DNA of 64,000 nucleotides from Pseudomonas sp. KU26590 (GTDB lineage Bacteria > Pseudomonadota > Gammaproteobacteria > Pseudomonadales > Pseudomonadaceae): NCBI RefSeq assembly GCF_026153515.1, contig NZ_CP110644.1, positions 5,707,501 to 5,771,500 of the forward strand, given 5' to 3'. Below are positions 63,843 to 64,000 of the stretch, in pieces. Both the position numbers and the translations under genes were made by a program. The stretch's first letter is position 1. Each line of letters begins with the position of its first letter. The notes beneath the pieces were generated by a model. That model worked only from the letters and a program-made list of their open reading frames with translations. It ran no database searches and had not been told where the DNA came from.

Positions 63843-64000
63843 TGCACACAAATGGGGCGTAGATCGCCCCATAATCCCGAAACATCCGGCAACGTGGCTT
63901 TTTCACAGCATCGTGAAAAAAAATAGAACCCCTGCGACAGGCGGCAGTCCATCTCTTTAGGCGCCACAAACCATTCGGCGCTTTTCCCTCTATCTCGGGC
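63843..64000. other. Region after the lactate operon
   Basis: A hairpin TGGGGCG-TAGAT-CGCCCCA at 63854-63872 lies ten bases after the stop but lacks a T tract, so it is only a possible transcript end. The rest shows no complete gene before the window ends. Confidence 0.4.

Noticed and set aside
63914..63960. ECF-type promoter (GAACCC followed by TCCAT) near the right edge
   Set aside because: Both boxes are poor and the downstream gene is outside the window, so the claim cannot be supported.

Overview
This window is a stretch of a Pseudomonas chromosome, probably from the fluorescens/syringae side of the genus. The gene order is typical of pseudomonads: rlmE-ftsH-folP-glmM-tpiA-secG-tRNA-tRNA-rimP-nusA-infB-rbfA-truB-rpsO-pnp, greA/carB/carA/dapB/dnaJ/dnaK/grpE, recN, divergent fur/bamE, rnfH/ratA/smpB, and lldR/lldP/lldD/dld. 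The intergenic REP hairpins of the TGTAGGAGCGCGCTTG family point the same way. No phage, insertion sequence, CRISPR array or rRNA gene was found.

Layout. Positions 1-4.4 kb hold the end of a chemotaxis receptor, an orphan periplasmic binding protein, a metallophosphoesterase/MFS pair and an unknown membrane protein. Positions 4.6-13.1 kb hold a carbohydrate (polyol) locus. It has a LacI regulator on the plus strand and, on the minus strand, the order binding protein, ATPase, permease, zinc alcohol dehydrogenase (erythritol/L-threitol dehydrogenase-like), FGGY kinase and SDR dehydrogenase. REP hairpins separate several of its genes, and a LacI-type operator candidate lies just upstream of the binding protein gene. 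Positions 13.2-20.3 kb hold a hexuronate oxidation locus: OprD-type porin, uronate dehydrogenase, SMP-30 lactonase and a TRAP transporter. A matching operator-like site precedes both the porin and udh, and a 0.5-kb tandem REP array lies between them.

Positions 20.6-24.6 kb hold a stand-alone putative 2-oxoglutarate/Fe(II) oxygenase, a response regulator with its own CheC-type phosphatase domain paired with a diguanylate cyclase, and a periplasmic BON-domain protein with a near-perfect sigma-54 promoter. Positions 24.6-56.6 kb are essentially all housekeeping: RNA decay, translation initiation, ribosome maturation, cell envelope precursors, pyrimidine/arginine and lysine precursors, chaperones, DNA repair, iron regulation and trans-translation. 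A textbook heat-shock promoter precedes grpE and a LexA box precedes recN. Positions 56.8-63.8 kb hold the lactate utilisation operon with its divergent regulator; a perfect 31-bp palindrome in the divergent spacer is the evident LldR operator.

The least characterised parts are the polyol locus, the hexuronate regulatory sites with a 43-codon leader ORF in front of the porin, the REP array, the response regulator-phosphatase/cyclase pair, and the sigma-54 control of the BON protein. All assignments rest on reading motifs and gene order by eye; no database search was run.
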